Part shown: in pieces, positions 1 through 8,373 of the stretch
How the letters are laid out: every line of letters starts with the position of its first letter
Numbering within the stretch: the stretch's first letter is position 1
Assembly (NCBI GenBank): GCA_035638775.1
Contig: DASQZJ010000056.1
Location: 1 to 57,465, forward strand
Length of the DNA stretch: 57,465 nucleotides
Direction of reading: 5' to 3'
DNA from: DASQZJ01 sp035638775
Lineage (GTDB): Bacteria; Pseudomonadota; Gammaproteobacteria; UBA5335; SLRW01
Made by a program: the position numbers and the translations under genes
The notes under the pieces: model-generated
What the model was told of the DNA's origin: nothing
Database searches by the model: none
Seen by the model: only the letters and a program-made list of their open reading frames with translations

Positions 1-1
1 G

Positions 2-241
2 TTCATCCTGTTCTACTTCCTGCTGATCCGGCCCCAGGTCAAGCGGGCGAAGGAACACCGCAAGATGGTGGAATCGCTCAGCAAGGGCGACGAGGTGGCC
101 ACCAACGGCGGCCTGCTGGGGCGCATCACCGAAATCGGCGACAACTACATCGAACTCGAAATCGCCGACGGGGTCGTGGTCAAGGTCCAGCGCCAGTCGG
201 TGTCCAACCTGCTCCCCAAGGGAACCATCAAGAAAGCCTGA
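2..241 (+). CDS. yajC: YajC, Sec translocon accessory subunit (5' truncated by window edge)
   Basis: The last 79 residues of YajC, the small inner-membrane protein that associates with SecDF and SecYEG. The visible part begins inside the single membrane helix (FILFYFLLIRPQ) and continues into the typical cytoplasmic region with KGDEVATNGGLLGRI and a short basic tail. The start codon lies outside the window. secD follows after 37 bases on the same strand, the standard yajC-secD-secF operon. Family and context agree, so the identification is secure. Confidence 0.95.
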   Translation, partial: FILFYFLLIRPQVKRAKEHRKMVESLSKGDEVATNGGLLGRITEIGDNYIELEIADGVVVKVQRQSVSNLLPKGTIKKA

Positions 242-278
242 TCCAGCGGCCGCCAGGCCCCGTTACAGCGGAACCAGC

Positions 279-2132
279 ATGATCAACCAGTATCCGTGGT
301 GGAAGTATGCGCTGATCATCGTGATCGTGGTGATCGGCGCGATCTACGCGCTGCCGAACCTCTACGGCGACGATCCCGCGGTGCAGATCTCGAAGTCCAA
401 CTCCGCGCAGGTCGGGCAGCAGGCCGTGCAGAAGGTCCGCCAGACGCTGAAGAAGCAGAACATCCGCTACAAGAGCATCACCCAGGGCAAGGGCCGCGTC
501 CTGGTCCGCTTCTACGACACCGACGCCCAGCTCCAGGCCAAGGACGATCTCAACGTCGCCCTGGGTATGCCCTACGTGGTGGCGCTGAACCTGGCTCCGC
601 GCACCCCCGGCTGGCTGCGCGCGATCGGCGCGAAACCCATGTCCCTGGGGCTGGATCTGCGCGGCGGCGTGCACTTCCTGATGCAGGTGGACATGAAGGC
701 GGCGCTCAAGCAGGCGGCCGACAACTACCGCAACGAGATCCGGCACCTGCTGCGCAAGAAGGGCCTGCGCTACACCTCCGTGGAGGTCAAGGGCGAGGCG
801 GTTCACGTGACCATGCGCAGCGCGGGCGACGTATCGGCGGCCAGCAGCGCCATCGGCGCCGAGTACCAGGGACTGCAGGTGCAGCAGGCATCCGGAAGCG
901 GGCACGAGCTGGTCGCGCAGATGACGCAGAAGAAGCGCAACTCGCTCGAGGAGTTCGCGATCAAGCAGAACCTGACCACCCTGCGCAACCGGGTCAACGA
1001 GCTGGGCGTGTCCTCCCCGGTCATCCAGCAGGAAGGCAAGGACCGGATCGTGGTGGAGCTGCCCGGGGTGCAGGACACCGCCCGGGCCAAGGACATCCTG
1101 GGCGCCACGGCCACCCTCCAGTTCCACCTGGTGGACGAGAGCGGCAATCCGCAGGCGGCGGAGCAGAGCGGACAGGTGCCGCTCGGTGACGAGCTCTACA
1201 AGACCAGGGACGGACGCCCGGTGCTGCTCAAGCGCGACGTGATCGTCACCGGCAACGAGCTCACCGACGCCCACTCCGGGATCGACAACCAGAGCGGCAC
1301 GCCGGCGGTGTTCGTGACCCTCGACGGCAAGGGCGCGAGCCGCATGGGCAAGGTCACGCGCAACAACATCGGCCACGCCATGGCGGTGCTGTTCATCGAG
1401 CGCAAGACCGAGACCGAGCACCGCTACGGCAAGGCCGTGCAGGTCCATCACACGAGCAAGCGGGTGATCAGCATCGCGACCATCCGCGGCGCCTTCAGCA
1501 AGCGTTTCATGATCACCGGCCTGGCCAGCCAGGAGGCGCACAATCTGGCCCTGCTGCTGCGGGCCGGGGCCCTGGCGGCACCGATCGACATCGTCCAGGA
1601 GCGCACGGTCGGCCCGAGCATGGGCAGGCAGAACATCCACCAGGGCTTCATGGCCACGGTGATCGGCTTCCTGCTGGTGGTGGCCTTCATGGTCGTCTAC
1701 TACGGGGTGTTCGGGCTGATCGCGGACGTTGCGCTGTTCCTGAACCTGGTGCTGCTGGTGGCGCTGCTGTCGATGCTGCAGGCGACGCTCACCCTGCCCG
1801 GCATCGCCGGCATCGTGCTCACGGTCGGCATGGCGGTGGACGCCAACGTGCTCATCTTCGAGCGAATACGCGAGGAGCTGTTCAACGGCAACACGCCCCA
1901 GGCCAGCATCCACGCCGGTTACGAGAAGGCCCTGTCGTCCATCGCCGACGGCAATATCACCACGCTGATCGCCGCGGTGGTGCTGTTCAGCTTCGGCAGC
2001 GGTCCGGTCAAGGGCTTCGCCGTGACCCTCTCGATCGGCATCCTGGCGTCGATGTTCACCGCCATCATGGTCACCCGGGCGATCGTCAACCAGCTCTACG
2101 GCGGGCGCACGGTGAAGAAGCTTTCGGTATGA
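279..2132 (+). CDS. secD: Protein translocase subunit SecD
   Basis: Inner-membrane RND-family subunit that with SecF uses the proton gradient to help pull proteins through SecYEG. The 617-residue length is normal for gammaproteobacterial SecD. An N-terminal membrane helix lies at about residues 9-27. The conserved LGLDLRGG motif is at 123-130, followed by the large periplasmic P1 region. The C-terminal membrane block of five helices is at about 455-610 and includes the GMAVDANVLIFERIREE signature. ATG 279 gives the expected MINQYPWWKY start. secF begins 28 bases downstream, so co-transcription is likely. Confidence 0.98.
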   Translation: MINQYPWWKYALIIVIVVIGAIYALPNLYGDDPAVQISKSNSAQVGQQAVQKVRQTLKKQNIRYKSITQGKGRVLVRFYDTDAQLQAKDDLNVALGMPYVVALNLAPRTPGWLRAIGAKPMSLGLDLRGGVHFLMQVDMKAALKQAADNYRNEIRHLLRKKGLRYTSVEVKGEAVHVTMRSAGDVSAASSAIGAEYQGLQVQQASGSGHELVAQMTQKKRNSLEEFAIKQNLTTLRNRVNELGVSSPVIQQEGKDRIVVELPGVQDTARAKDILGATATLQFHLVDESGNPQAAEQSGQVPLGDELYKTRDGRPVLLKRDVIVTGNELTDAHSGIDNQSGTPAVFVTLDGKGASRMGKVTRNNIGHAMAVLFIERKTETEHRYGKAVQVHHTSKRVISIATIRGAFSKRFMITGLASQEAHNLALLLRAGALAAPIDIVQERTVGPSMGRQNIHQGFMATVIGFLLVVAFMVVYYGVFGLIADVALFLNLVLLVALLSMLQATLTLPGIAGIVLTVGMAVDANVLIFERIREELFNGNTPQASIHAGYEKALSSIADGNITTLIAAVVLFSFGSGPVKGFAVTLSIGILASMFTAIMVTRAIVNQLYGGRTVKKLSV

Positions 2133-2160
2133 ATCGCCACCGGACGGACGCGAGAGACGC

Positions 2161-3093
2161 ATGAAATTCTTCCCGCACAAGCCGAACATCGACTTCATGG
2201 GCAAGCGCCACCTGTGGCTTGCCATCTCCGGCTTGATGGTCGCCGCGGCCGTCGTCGGCCTGTTCGCGCGCGGCCTGAACTTCGGCATCGACTTCACCGG
2301 CGGCATCCTGGTCGAGGTGGGCTATCCCGCGGCGGTCAAGCTCGACCCGATCCGCACCGACCTCAACAGGGCCGGGTTCGGCGATGCCGTGGTGCAGTAC
2401 TACGGCAACACCAAGGACATCCTGATCCGGCTGGCACCGCGGCACGGCGCCACCTCCGACAAGATCGGCAACGAGGTGACCTCGGCGCTGCAGCAGAGCA
2501 ACAGGAAGGTGCAGCTGCGGCGGGTGGAGTTCGTCGGTCCGCAGGTGGGCAGCCAGCTGGTCGAGCAGGGCGCGCTGGCCGTGCTCTACACCATCATCGG
2601 CATCCTGATCTATGTGGCGGTGCGCTTCGAGTGGCGCTTCTCCGTCGGCGCGGTGCTGGCCCTGATCCACGACGTGACCATCACCATGGGCTTCTTCGCC
2701 TGGTCGCAGCTCAATTTTGACCTCACGGCGCTGGCGGCGGTGCTGACCATCCTGGGCTACTCGCTCAACGACACCATCGTGGTCTACGACCGGATCCGGG
2801 AGAACTTCCGCAACCTGCGACGAGCGGGCCCCTACGAGGTCGTCAACGCCTCCACCAACCAGACGCTGTCGCGCACGGTCATGACATCCCTGATGACCCT
2901 GGTGGTCGTGGTGGTGCTGGCGATCGCCGGCGGACAGACCATCCATCCGTTCTCGCTGGCGCTGATCGTCGGGATCGTGGTCGGAACCTACTCGTCCATC
3001 TATATCGCGAGCACCTTTGCGCTGATGCTTGGCGCCACGCGCCAGAACCTGATCAGTCAGCCCAAGGAGAAAGCACAGGACGGGCGGCCCTAG
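2161..3093 (+). CDS. secF: Protein translocase subunit SecF
   Basis: Partner of SecD in the inner-membrane translocation motor. It has 310 residues, the usual SecF length. A first membrane helix is at about 19-37, the conserved GIDFTGGI motif at 42-49, a periplasmic domain follows, and a five-helix block closes the protein with the SLNDTIVVYDRIREN signature. It is the last gene of the yajC-secD-secF run and is convergent with suhB, with only 24 bases between the stop codons. Confidence 0.98.
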   Translation: MKFFPHKPNIDFMGKRHLWLAISGLMVAAAVVGLFARGLNFGIDFTGGILVEVGYPAAVKLDPIRTDLNRAGFGDAVVQYYGNTKDILIRLAPRHGATSDKIGNEVTSALQQSNRKVQLRRVEFVGPQVGSQLVEQGALAVLYTIIGILIYVAVRFEWRFSVGAVLALIHDVTITMGFFAWSQLNFDLTALAAVLTILGYSLNDTIVVYDRIRENFRNLRRAGPYEVVNASTNQTLSRTVMTSLMTLVVVVVLAIAGGQTIHPFSLALIVGIVVGTYSSIYIASTFALMLGATRQNLISQPKEKAQDGRP

Positions 3094-3103
3094 GGGCGCC
3101 CGT
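3080..3103. terminator. Possible bidirectional hairpin between secF and suhB
   Basis: A 7-bp GC stem (ACGGGCG pairing with CGCCCGT) overlaps the secF stop codon and lies just before the convergent suhB stop. There is no clear U-run on either strand, so an intrinsic terminator is only possible. Confidence 0.3.
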
Positions 3104-3117
3104 GCCGCGTCGGTGGA

Positions 3118-3936
3118 TCATCCGTTCGCGGCGCCGCCGGCCCCGCGCAGGGCGGGCGTGAGGAATGGGCCGATCTCCCGCACCAGGGCCGCGAAGACCC
3201 GGGGGTTGCCGGAAACGATGTTGCCGCTGCCCATGAAGCGCGGTTCCCCCTCGAGGTCGCCGTTGACGCCGCCGGCTTCCTGCACCAGCAGTGCGCCGGC
3301 CGCCATGTCCCAGGGCTTGAGTCCGATCTCCCAGAAGCCGTCCAGTCGTCCGGCCGCCACGTAGGCGAGGTCGAGGGCGGCGGATCCGGCGCGGCGGATG
3401 CCGGCGGTCTTCTGCGTGACCTGCTTGAGCATGCCGAAGTAGGCGTCCACGTGGGTCATGTCGCGGAACGGGATGCCAGTACCGATGACGGTCTCGGCCA
3501 GCGACTTGCGCGGCCCCACGCGTACGCGGCGTCCGTCGAGTTGCGCGCCGGCGCCGCGGCTGGCGGTGAACAGCTCCTGGCGGATGGGGTCGTAGACCAC
3601 GCCGTGCTCCAGCCGCCCCCGATGCCGCACGCCGATGGATACGGCGTAGTGGGGGATGCCGTGGATGAAGTTGGTGGTGCCGTCGAGGGGATCGATGATC
3701 CACACGATCTCGGCGTCGCCCTCGGCGCCGCTCTCCTCGGCGAGGAACGCATGGCCGGGGTAGGCCTTGCGCACGACCTCCTTGATCGACTCCTCGGCCA
3801 GGCGGTCGACCTCGGTGACGAAATCATTGCGCCGTTTGGCGGTGACGGTCACCTCGTCGAGACGCTGGCTGTAACGCGCGATGATGTCGCCGGCGCGCCG
3901 CGCCGCGCGTACCGCGATGTTGAGGTGCGCATGCAT
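3118..3936 (-). CDS. suhB: Inositol-1-monophosphatase family protein SuhB
   Basis: Mg-dependent phosphatase of the inositol monophosphatase family; in enterobacteria SuhB also binds Nus factors in rRNA antitermination complexes. The metal and substrate motifs are all visible: DFVTEVDRLAEE, EESGAEG, WIIDPLDGTTNFIHGIP and GLKPWDMAAGALLVQEAGG. The frame is open further upstream, but ATG 3936 gives the family-typical MHAHLNIAVRAARRAGDII start and 272 residues. The gene is divergent from trmJ across about 130 bases, the same pairing as in Pseudomonas. Confidence 0.95.
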   Translation of the reverse strand: MHAHLNIAVRAARRAGDIIARYSQRLDEVTVTAKRRNDFVTEVDRLAEESIKEVVRKAYPGHAFLAEESGAEGDAEIVWIIDPLDGTTNFIHGIPHYAVSIGVRHRGRLEHGVVYDPIRQELFTASRGAGAQLDGRRVRVGPRKSLAETVIGTGIPFRDMTHVDAYFGMLKQVTQKTAGIRRAGSAALDLAYVAAGRLDGFWEIGLKPWDMAAGALLVQEAGGVNGDLEGEPRFMGSGNIVSGNPRVFAALVREIGPFLTPALRGAGGAANG

Positions 3937-4067
3937 AGCTCTGGCTTCCGGTTGAGGCGGCCGTTCGAGAACGGATGCGGGGGCAGGCAAAGATACCAGA
4001 GGAGGCGTGCCGTCACCACGGTACCGCGGTGGCGTATCATGGAAAGGCGGCACAGAGCGGAGAACCG

Positions 4068-4844
4068 ATGGCCGACGACATACGCATAGTGCTGGTGGAG
4101 CCCTCGCATCCGGGCAATATCGGCGCGGCCGCGCGCGCGATGAAGACCATGGGCCTCAGGGACCTGTGCCTGGTGCGCCCCGGGCGGTTTCCGGACCCGG
4201 AGGCGGCGGTCCGTGCCACCGGCGCGGACGACGTCCTGGACGGTGCATCACTGTACGACTCCCTGGACCGGGCGGTGGCGGACTGCCACCTCGTGATGGG
4301 AACCACGGCCCGGTCACGCCGGGTGGCGGCCGAGGTCTGCGATGCGCGCGAGGGCGCACGCGAGGCCGTTCGCTGCCCGGGGCGCGTGGCACTCGTGTTC
4401 GGACGCGAGCGCAGCGGGCTGACCAACGGCGAGCTGGACCGCTGTCACCTGATGCTGACCATCCCCACCGACCCGGGCTACAGCTCGCTCAACCTGGGGG
4501 CTGCGGTGCAGGTCCTCTGCTACGAAGTGATGATGGCGCACCGGGAGCACGGCCCGGTTCCGGCCCCGCCCGCGTCCGCACCCGGCAGCGAGCCGGCGCG
4601 TGCCGCCGAGCTGGCGCACTTCTACGATCACCTGGAAGAGGTGCTGGTGGAGACCGGCTTCCTCGATCCGCAGCGTCCGGGACAGGTCATGCGGCGGCTG
4701 CGACGGCTGTTCGGACGTGCCCGGCCCACCGGGCGCGAGGTCCAGATCCTGCGCGGCTTCCTGAGCGCCGCCCAGGGAGCCCGGTCGCGGCCGCGCCGCC
4801 CGGCCGGTGCGCGGAGTATCAAACAGGACGACCAGGGGATATAA
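4068..4844 (+). CDS. trmJ: tRNA (cytidine/uridine-2'-O-)-methyltransferase TrmJ
   Basis: SPOUT-class methyltransferase that 2'-O-methylates position 32 of tRNA anticodon loops using SAM. The three SPOUT motifs are present: PSHPGNIGAAARAMKTMGL near the N terminus, LVFGRERSGLTN in the middle, and IPTDPGYSSLNLGAAVQV forming the knotted SAM pocket. ATG 4068 (MADDIRIVLVEP) is chosen over an upstream in-frame ATG because it matches the family N terminus and gives 258 residues. Its stop codon lies within the TATAAT preceding cysE. Confidence 0.96.
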   Translation: MADDIRIVLVEPSHPGNIGAAARAMKTMGLRDLCLVRPGRFPDPEAAVRATGADDVLDGASLYDSLDRAVADCHLVMGTTARSRRVAAEVCDAREGAREAVRCPGRVALVFGRERSGLTNGELDRCHLMLTIPTDPGYSSLNLGAAVQVLCYEVMMAHREHGPVPAPPASAPGSEPARAAELAHFYDHLEEVLVETGFLDPQRPGQVMRRLRRLFGRARPTGREVQILRGFLSAAQGARSRPRRPAGARSIKQDDQGI

Positions 4845-4845
4845 T
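4840..4845 (+). promoter_or_regulatory. Candidate -10 box for cysE
   Basis: A consensus TATAAT overlaps the trmJ stop codon and lies 57 bases before the cysE start. No good -35 is visible at the expected spacing, so this is a weak promoter call. Confidence 0.35.
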
Positions 4846-4901
4846 CCCGACGCATTCGCTCGGGATTGTGCCGGCACCACGGACGCGGGAGTGCGCGAGG
4901 G

Positions 4902-5735
4902 ATGCTCAAGGGGATGAGACAGGACATTCGCTGCGTGTTCGAGCGGGATCCCGCCGCGCGCACCGCGTTCGAGGTACTGACCACCTACCCGGGGCTGCAC
5001 GCGCTGATGCTGCACCGGCTCAGCCATCGGCTGTGGCGCACGGGGCTGAAGTGGCCGGCACGCTACCTGTCGTTCCTCGGCCGCTGGCTTACGGGCATCG
5101 AGATCCATCCCGGCGCACGCATCGGACGCTGTTTCTTCATCGACCACGGAATGGGCGTGGTGATCGGCGAGACGGCCTCGATCGGCGACGGCTGCACCAT
5201 CTACCATGGCGTGACGCTGGGCGGCACCAGCTGGAAGAAGGGCAAGCGGCACCCGACCCTCGGCGACAACGTGATCGTCGGTGCCGGGGCCAAGATACTC
5301 GGACCGATCAGCGTGGGCGACGGCGCCCGCGTGGGCTCCAATGCCGTGGTGCTCAAGGACGTGCCGGCGGGCGCCACCGTCACGGGGGTGCCGGGACGCG
5401 TGATCCAGCGCGACAGGGGCGTGCCCAGCGCAGAGCGCCAGGCCATCGCCCGGCGCATGGGATTCGACGCCTACGGGCTCACCCGGGAGATGCCTGATCC
5501 GGTGGCGACCGCGATCAACGGCATGCTCGATCACATCCACGTCATGGACCGCCGGGTGCAGGAGCTCACCGAGGTGGTGCGCGGACTGACCGGGGTTCGC
5601 GAGGGTTTGCCGGGGATCGAGCCCTGCGACGTGGAAGCGATGGAGCCGGCGACGACGTCCGGTGAGGGGGAGACTCCGCCGGAGGCGGAGCGGCCCGCAG
5701 ACGGGCCACGCGCCGAAACCCCGGAAGGCGAGTGA
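4902..5735 (+). CDS. cysE: Serine O-acetyltransferase CysE
   Basis: Acetylates serine with acetyl-CoA to give O-acetylserine, the committed step of cysteine synthesis. The left-handed beta-helix hexapeptide repeats run from about residue 65 to 165, with the catalytic DHGMGVVIGETA and YHGVTLGGTSW segments. The N-terminal helical domain is short, and about 100 extra residues after the helix end in an acidic, proline-rich tail (about 277 residues in total). It lies immediately upstream of iscR-iscS, a common arrangement linking cysteine supply to sulfur mobilisation. ATG 4902 is preferred; ATG 4914 is an alternative. Confidence 0.94.
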   Translation: MLKGMRQDIRCVFERDPAARTAFEVLTTYPGLHALMLHRLSHRLWRTGLKWPARYLSFLGRWLTGIEIHPGARIGRCFFIDHGMGVVIGETASIGDGCTIYHGVTLGGTSWKKGKRHPTLGDNVIVGAGAKILGPISVGDGARVGSNAVVLKDVPAGATVTGVPGRVIQRDRGVPSAERQAIARRMGFDAYGLTREMPDPVATAINGMLDHIHVMDRRVQELTEVVRGLTGVREGLPGIEPCDVEAMEPATTSGEGETPPEAERPADGPRAETPEGE

Positions 5736-5801
5736 GTCCCGCCCGCGGCCGTCCCGGCGTGCCGCGGCCCGGACCCGCTGGCGAGCAGTGCGGGAGCGAC
5801 C

Positions 5802-6284
5802 ATGAAGCTGACGACCCGAGGACGCTACGCCGTCACGGCGATGCTGGACCTGGCGCTGCACCAGGGTGAGGGGCCGGTGTGCCTGAGCGACGTCGCGCGT
5901 CGGCAATCGATTTCCCTCTCCTACCTGGAACAGCTGTTCGGGCCCCTGCGCCGGGAAGGACTGGTCCGGAGCACCCGGGGACCGAGCGGGGGATACCGGC
6001 TGGCCCGCGAGGGTGGCGACATCAGCATCGCCCGGATCATCAACGCGGTCGACGAGCCCATCGACCCGACCCGTTGCGGCGGCGCCCGCAACTGCCAGGA
6101 CGAGCAGAGCTGCCTCACGCATGAGTTGTGGGCCGAGCTGGGCGACCACATCCGTTCGTTTCTCGAGCACACGACCCTGGCCGACCTGATGCGGAAGGAA
6201 GGCGTACTGGCGGTGGCGCGCCGGCAGCACCGCGCCGAAAACGGCATGCCCTGCGTGCGCATGGCCGTGCCCGGATCCGGATGA
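5802..6284 (+). CDS. iscR: Fe-S cluster-responsive regulator IscR
   Basis: Rrf2-family winged-helix repressor/activator that senses [2Fe-2S] status and controls isc and related genes. It has 160 residues with the N-terminal MKLTTRGRYAVTAMLDLA signature. The cluster ligands Cys92, Cys98, Cys104 and His107 are all present at the same numbering as in E. coli, so the sensor appears functional. It heads the iscR-iscS-(IscU-like)-iscA run. I see no AT-rich palindrome resembling a type 1 IscR site in the 66 bases upstream, so autoregulation cannot be confirmed. Confidence 0.97.
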   Translation: MKLTTRGRYAVTAMLDLALHQGEGPVCLSDVARRQSISLSYLEQLFGPLRREGLVRSTRGPSGGYRLAREGGDISIARIINAVDEPIDPTRCGGARNCQDEQSCLTHELWAELGDHIRSFLEHTTLADLMRKEGVLAVARRQHRAENGMPCVRMAVPGSG

Positions 6285-6315
6285 GCGGCCGCGCAAGGAG
6301 GCTGCCCCGGAAGCG

Positions 6316-7518
6316 ATGCGCGACATGCCTTTGCCCGCCTACCTTGACTACGCCGCGACCACGCCGCTCGATCGGCGCGTTGCGGAGGTGATGCGCGAGT
6401 GGCTCGGCGAACGCACCGGCTTCGGCAATGCGGCGTCGGATCACGCGTGGGGCCGTACGGCGGCCGCGGCCGTGGCGCGCGCCCGCGAGCAGGTCGCCGC
6501 ACTGATCGGAGCCGAGCCGCGCGAGATCGTCTGGACCTCGGGCGCGACCGAGGCGGACAACCTGGCGATCCGGGGCGCTGTCCGCTTCCACGCGCCGGAC
6601 GGCGGGCACGTGGTCACCGCGCGCACCGAGCACCGGGCAGTGCTCGACACCTGCCGGGCGCTGGAGAGCGAGGGTATCCGGGTAACCCGCCTGGTACCGG
6701 ACCGGGGCAGCGTGATTCGGCCGGAGCAGGTACGCCGGGCCCTGGAGGCGGATACCGTGCTGGTCTCGCTGATGCACGTGAACAACGAGACCGGCGCGGT
6801 GCAGGACATCGCGGGGATCGGCGAAATCTGCCGGGAGGCCGGGGTCCGGCTGCACGTGGACGCCGCCCAGAGCGCCGGCAAGCTTCCGCTCGACGTGCGG
6901 CGGCTCGCGGTCGATTACATGGCGCTGTCCGCCCACAAGGTGTACGGGCCCAAGGGGGCGGGTGCGCTGTACGTCCGGCAGCGGCCGCGCGCCGGCCTTG
7001 CGCCGCTGATCCATGGCGGCGGACACGAGCGCGGCATGCGCTCCGGGACGCTCGCCACCCACCAGGTCGTCGGCATGGGGGAAGCGTTCCGGATTGCGGC
7101 GCGGGAAATGCAGAACGACCGGCGTCATGCGGAGGCGCTGATGCAGCGGCTGCAAGACGGGCTCGGCGGGATCGAGGCGATACGCTTCAACGCGGCCGCT
7201 GACGAGCGGGTGCCGTGGATCCTGAACTGCACCTTTCCGGGGGTTGGCGGGGAAAGCCTGCTCGCGGAGGTCTCCCGGGGCATCGCGGTCGCCAGCGGGG
7301 CGGCGTGCAGCAGCGCAACGCGCGAACCCTCCTACGTGCTGCGGGCGCTGGGGCTCGCCGACCACGAGGCGGAGAGCTCGCTGCGATATTCGCTGGGGCG
7401 GTTCTCGAGCCGGGAGGACATCGACACGGCGGTGACGGAGACCATGCGCGTGGTGGCACGCCTGCGGGCCCTGTCGCCCCTGTGGGAGGCACGTGAGCAT
7501 GCACCCCGCGTACAGTGA
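6316..7518 (+). CDS. iscS: Cysteine desulfurase IscS
   Basis: PLP-dependent enzyme that takes sulfur from cysteine and passes it as a persulfide to Fe-S assembly and tRNA thiolation. It has 400 residues. Visible landmarks are YLDYAATTPLD at the N terminus, SGATEADNLAI, the substrate-side TEHRAV histidine, the PLP lysine in LSAHKVYGPKG, and the mobile-loop cysteine in SGAACSSATREPSYVLRALG. ATG 6325 (MPLPAYLDYAAT) is an alternative start. The 3' end overlaps the next gene by about 26 bases. With a degenerate IscU next to it, its local sulfur acceptor is unclear. Confidence 0.96.
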   Translation: MRDMPLPAYLDYAATTPLDRRVAEVMREWLGERTGFGNAASDHAWGRTAAAAVARAREQVAALIGAEPREIVWTSGATEADNLAIRGAVRFHAPDGGHVVTARTEHRAVLDTCRALESEGIRVTRLVPDRGSVIRPEQVRRALEADTVLVSLMHVNNETGAVQDIAGIGEICREAGVRLHVDAAQSAGKLPLDVRRLAVDYMALSAHKVYGPKGAGALYVRQRPRAGLAPLIHGGGHERGMRSGTLATHQVVGMGEAFRIAAREMQNDRRHAEALMQRLQDGLGGIEAIRFNAAADERVPWILNCTFPGVGGESLLAEVSRGIAVASGAACSSATREPSYVLRALGLADHEAESSLRYSLGRFSSREDIDTAVTETMRVVARLRALSPLWEAREHAPRVQ

Positions 7519-7918
7519 TAGAATATGGCAACACTTTGAAAAGCCGGTAAATGTCGGCAGGCTGGATGCCGATGCGGCGCGGGTCGGAACCGGCTGCGCC
7601 GGCGAGGCAGCGCACGGTGAGATGGTTCGCGTGCAGGTGCGCGTGAACGAGGCCGGGGCGGTCGAAGCCGCCCGGTTCAAGGCGCAGGGGTCGGTGGCAC
7701 TGATCGCCTGCGGGTCTCTCGCAACGCAACAGCTCGCCGGCGGCGGTGCCGAGCCGGACGCCGGGTGGCTCAGCGAGACCCTCGGGCTGGCGCCGGTCGA
7801 CCGGACCGCCGCGCTGCTGGTCGAGGACGCCTGGCGCGAAGCGCTGGCCGACGCCCGTGGCCGCGCGGACGGGGCCTGCGACAGGACCGGCACGGAACAC
7901 TGCGGAACGGGAGAGTGA
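7493..7918 (+). CDS. IscU-fold protein lacking the cluster-ligating cysteines
   Basis: By position (between iscS and iscA) and by sequence this is an IscU/NifU-N family member: VNVGRLDADAARVGTG, RVQVRVNEAGAVEAARFKAQG and LLVEDAWREALAD align along IscU. The functional residues are changed, however. The first ligand (ACGD in E. coli) is AHGE with His41. The second (YGCGSA) is QGSVAL with Ser67. The third (IHCSI) is RTAAL, losing both His105 and Cys106. The HscA-recognition LPPVK is LAPVD. Remaining cysteines are at 35, 73, 129 and 137, none at a ligand position. It is 141 residues from GTG 7493; ATG 7499 is an alternative. The reading frame is intact and coupled to iscS, so this is a gene rather than a pseudogene. 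A conventional scaffold role is unlikely; a sulfur-relay or IscS-docking role is only a guess. Confidence 0.85.
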   Translation: MSMHPAYSDRIWQHFEKPVNVGRLDADAARVGTGCAGEAAHGEMVRVQVRVNEAGAVEAARFKAQGSVALIACGSLATQQLAGGGAEPDAGWLSETLGLAPVDRTAALLVEDAWREALADARGRADGACDRTGTEHCGTGE

Positions 7919-7923
7919 AAGAG

Positions 7924-8247
7924 ATGACTATCAGTCTGACCGAGGCGGCCGCGGACCAGGTTCGCACCCACATCCGGAAGCGTGGCCACGGCATCGGGCT
8001 GCGCCTCGGCGTGAAGAAGACCGGCTGCTCCGGTCTGGCCTACGTGCTCGACTACGCGGACGACGTCGGCAGCGAGGACGTGGTGTTCGAGGATCACGGG
8101 GTCAAGGTGGTGGTGAACCGGTCCAATCTCGACGTGCTCGACGGCACCGAGCTCGACTTCGCGCGCGAGGGCTTGAGCGAGGCCTTCAAGTTCCGCAATC
8201 CGAACGTCAGGGAGGAGTGTGGCTGCGGCGAGAGTTTCAACGTCTGA
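7924..8247 (+). CDS. iscA: Iron-sulfur cluster assembly protein IscA
   Basis: A-type carrier that delivers Fe-S clusters to target proteins. It has 107 residues, exactly the E. coli length, and keeps Cys35 (KKTGCSGLAYV) and the C-terminal pair Cys99/Cys101 (EECGCGESF). ATG 7924 follows the IscU-like stop by only 5 bases. The genes normally downstream (hscB, hscA, fdx, iscX) are absent and ndk is next. Confidence 0.96.
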   Translation: MTISLTEAAADQVRTHIRKRGHGIGLRLGVKKTGCSGLAYVLDYADDVGSEDVVFEDHGVKVVVNRSNLDVLDGTELDFAREGLSEAFKFRNPNVREECGCGESFNV

Positions 8248-8266
8248 CGCGGCGCAGCCGGGCCAA

Positions 8267-8295
8267 TTGCTGCCCGGCGGGCGCGACTGTACACT
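8267..8295 (+). promoter_or_regulatory. Candidate sigma-70 promoter for ndk
   Basis: TTGCTG at 8267-8272 and TACACT at 8290-8295 are separated by 17 bases and lie about 80 bases before the ndk start. The junction marks where hscB-hscA-fdx-iscX would be in related genomes. Confidence 0.45.
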
Positions 8296-8322
8296 TTTCT
8301 CCTTTCCGATCGATTCATCGGC

Positions 8323-8342
8323 GGGCCCGCACGCGCGGGCCC
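8323..8342 (+). other. Perfect 8-bp GC hairpin in the ndk leader
   Basis: GGGCCCGC and GCGGGCCC are separated by ACGC, between the candidate promoter and the ndk start. No U-run follows. It could terminate the isc transcript or act in the leader; the sequence alone does not decide. Confidence 0.4.
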
Positions 8343-8373
8343 GAAATCTTCAGAGCCCTTTTGGAGTCGTGGA

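Noticed and set aside
228..2306. 692-residue open frame antisense to secD
   Set aside because: Low-complexity His/Asp/Arg/Gly-rich translation typical of an antisense shadow in GC-rich DNA; secD is unambiguous.
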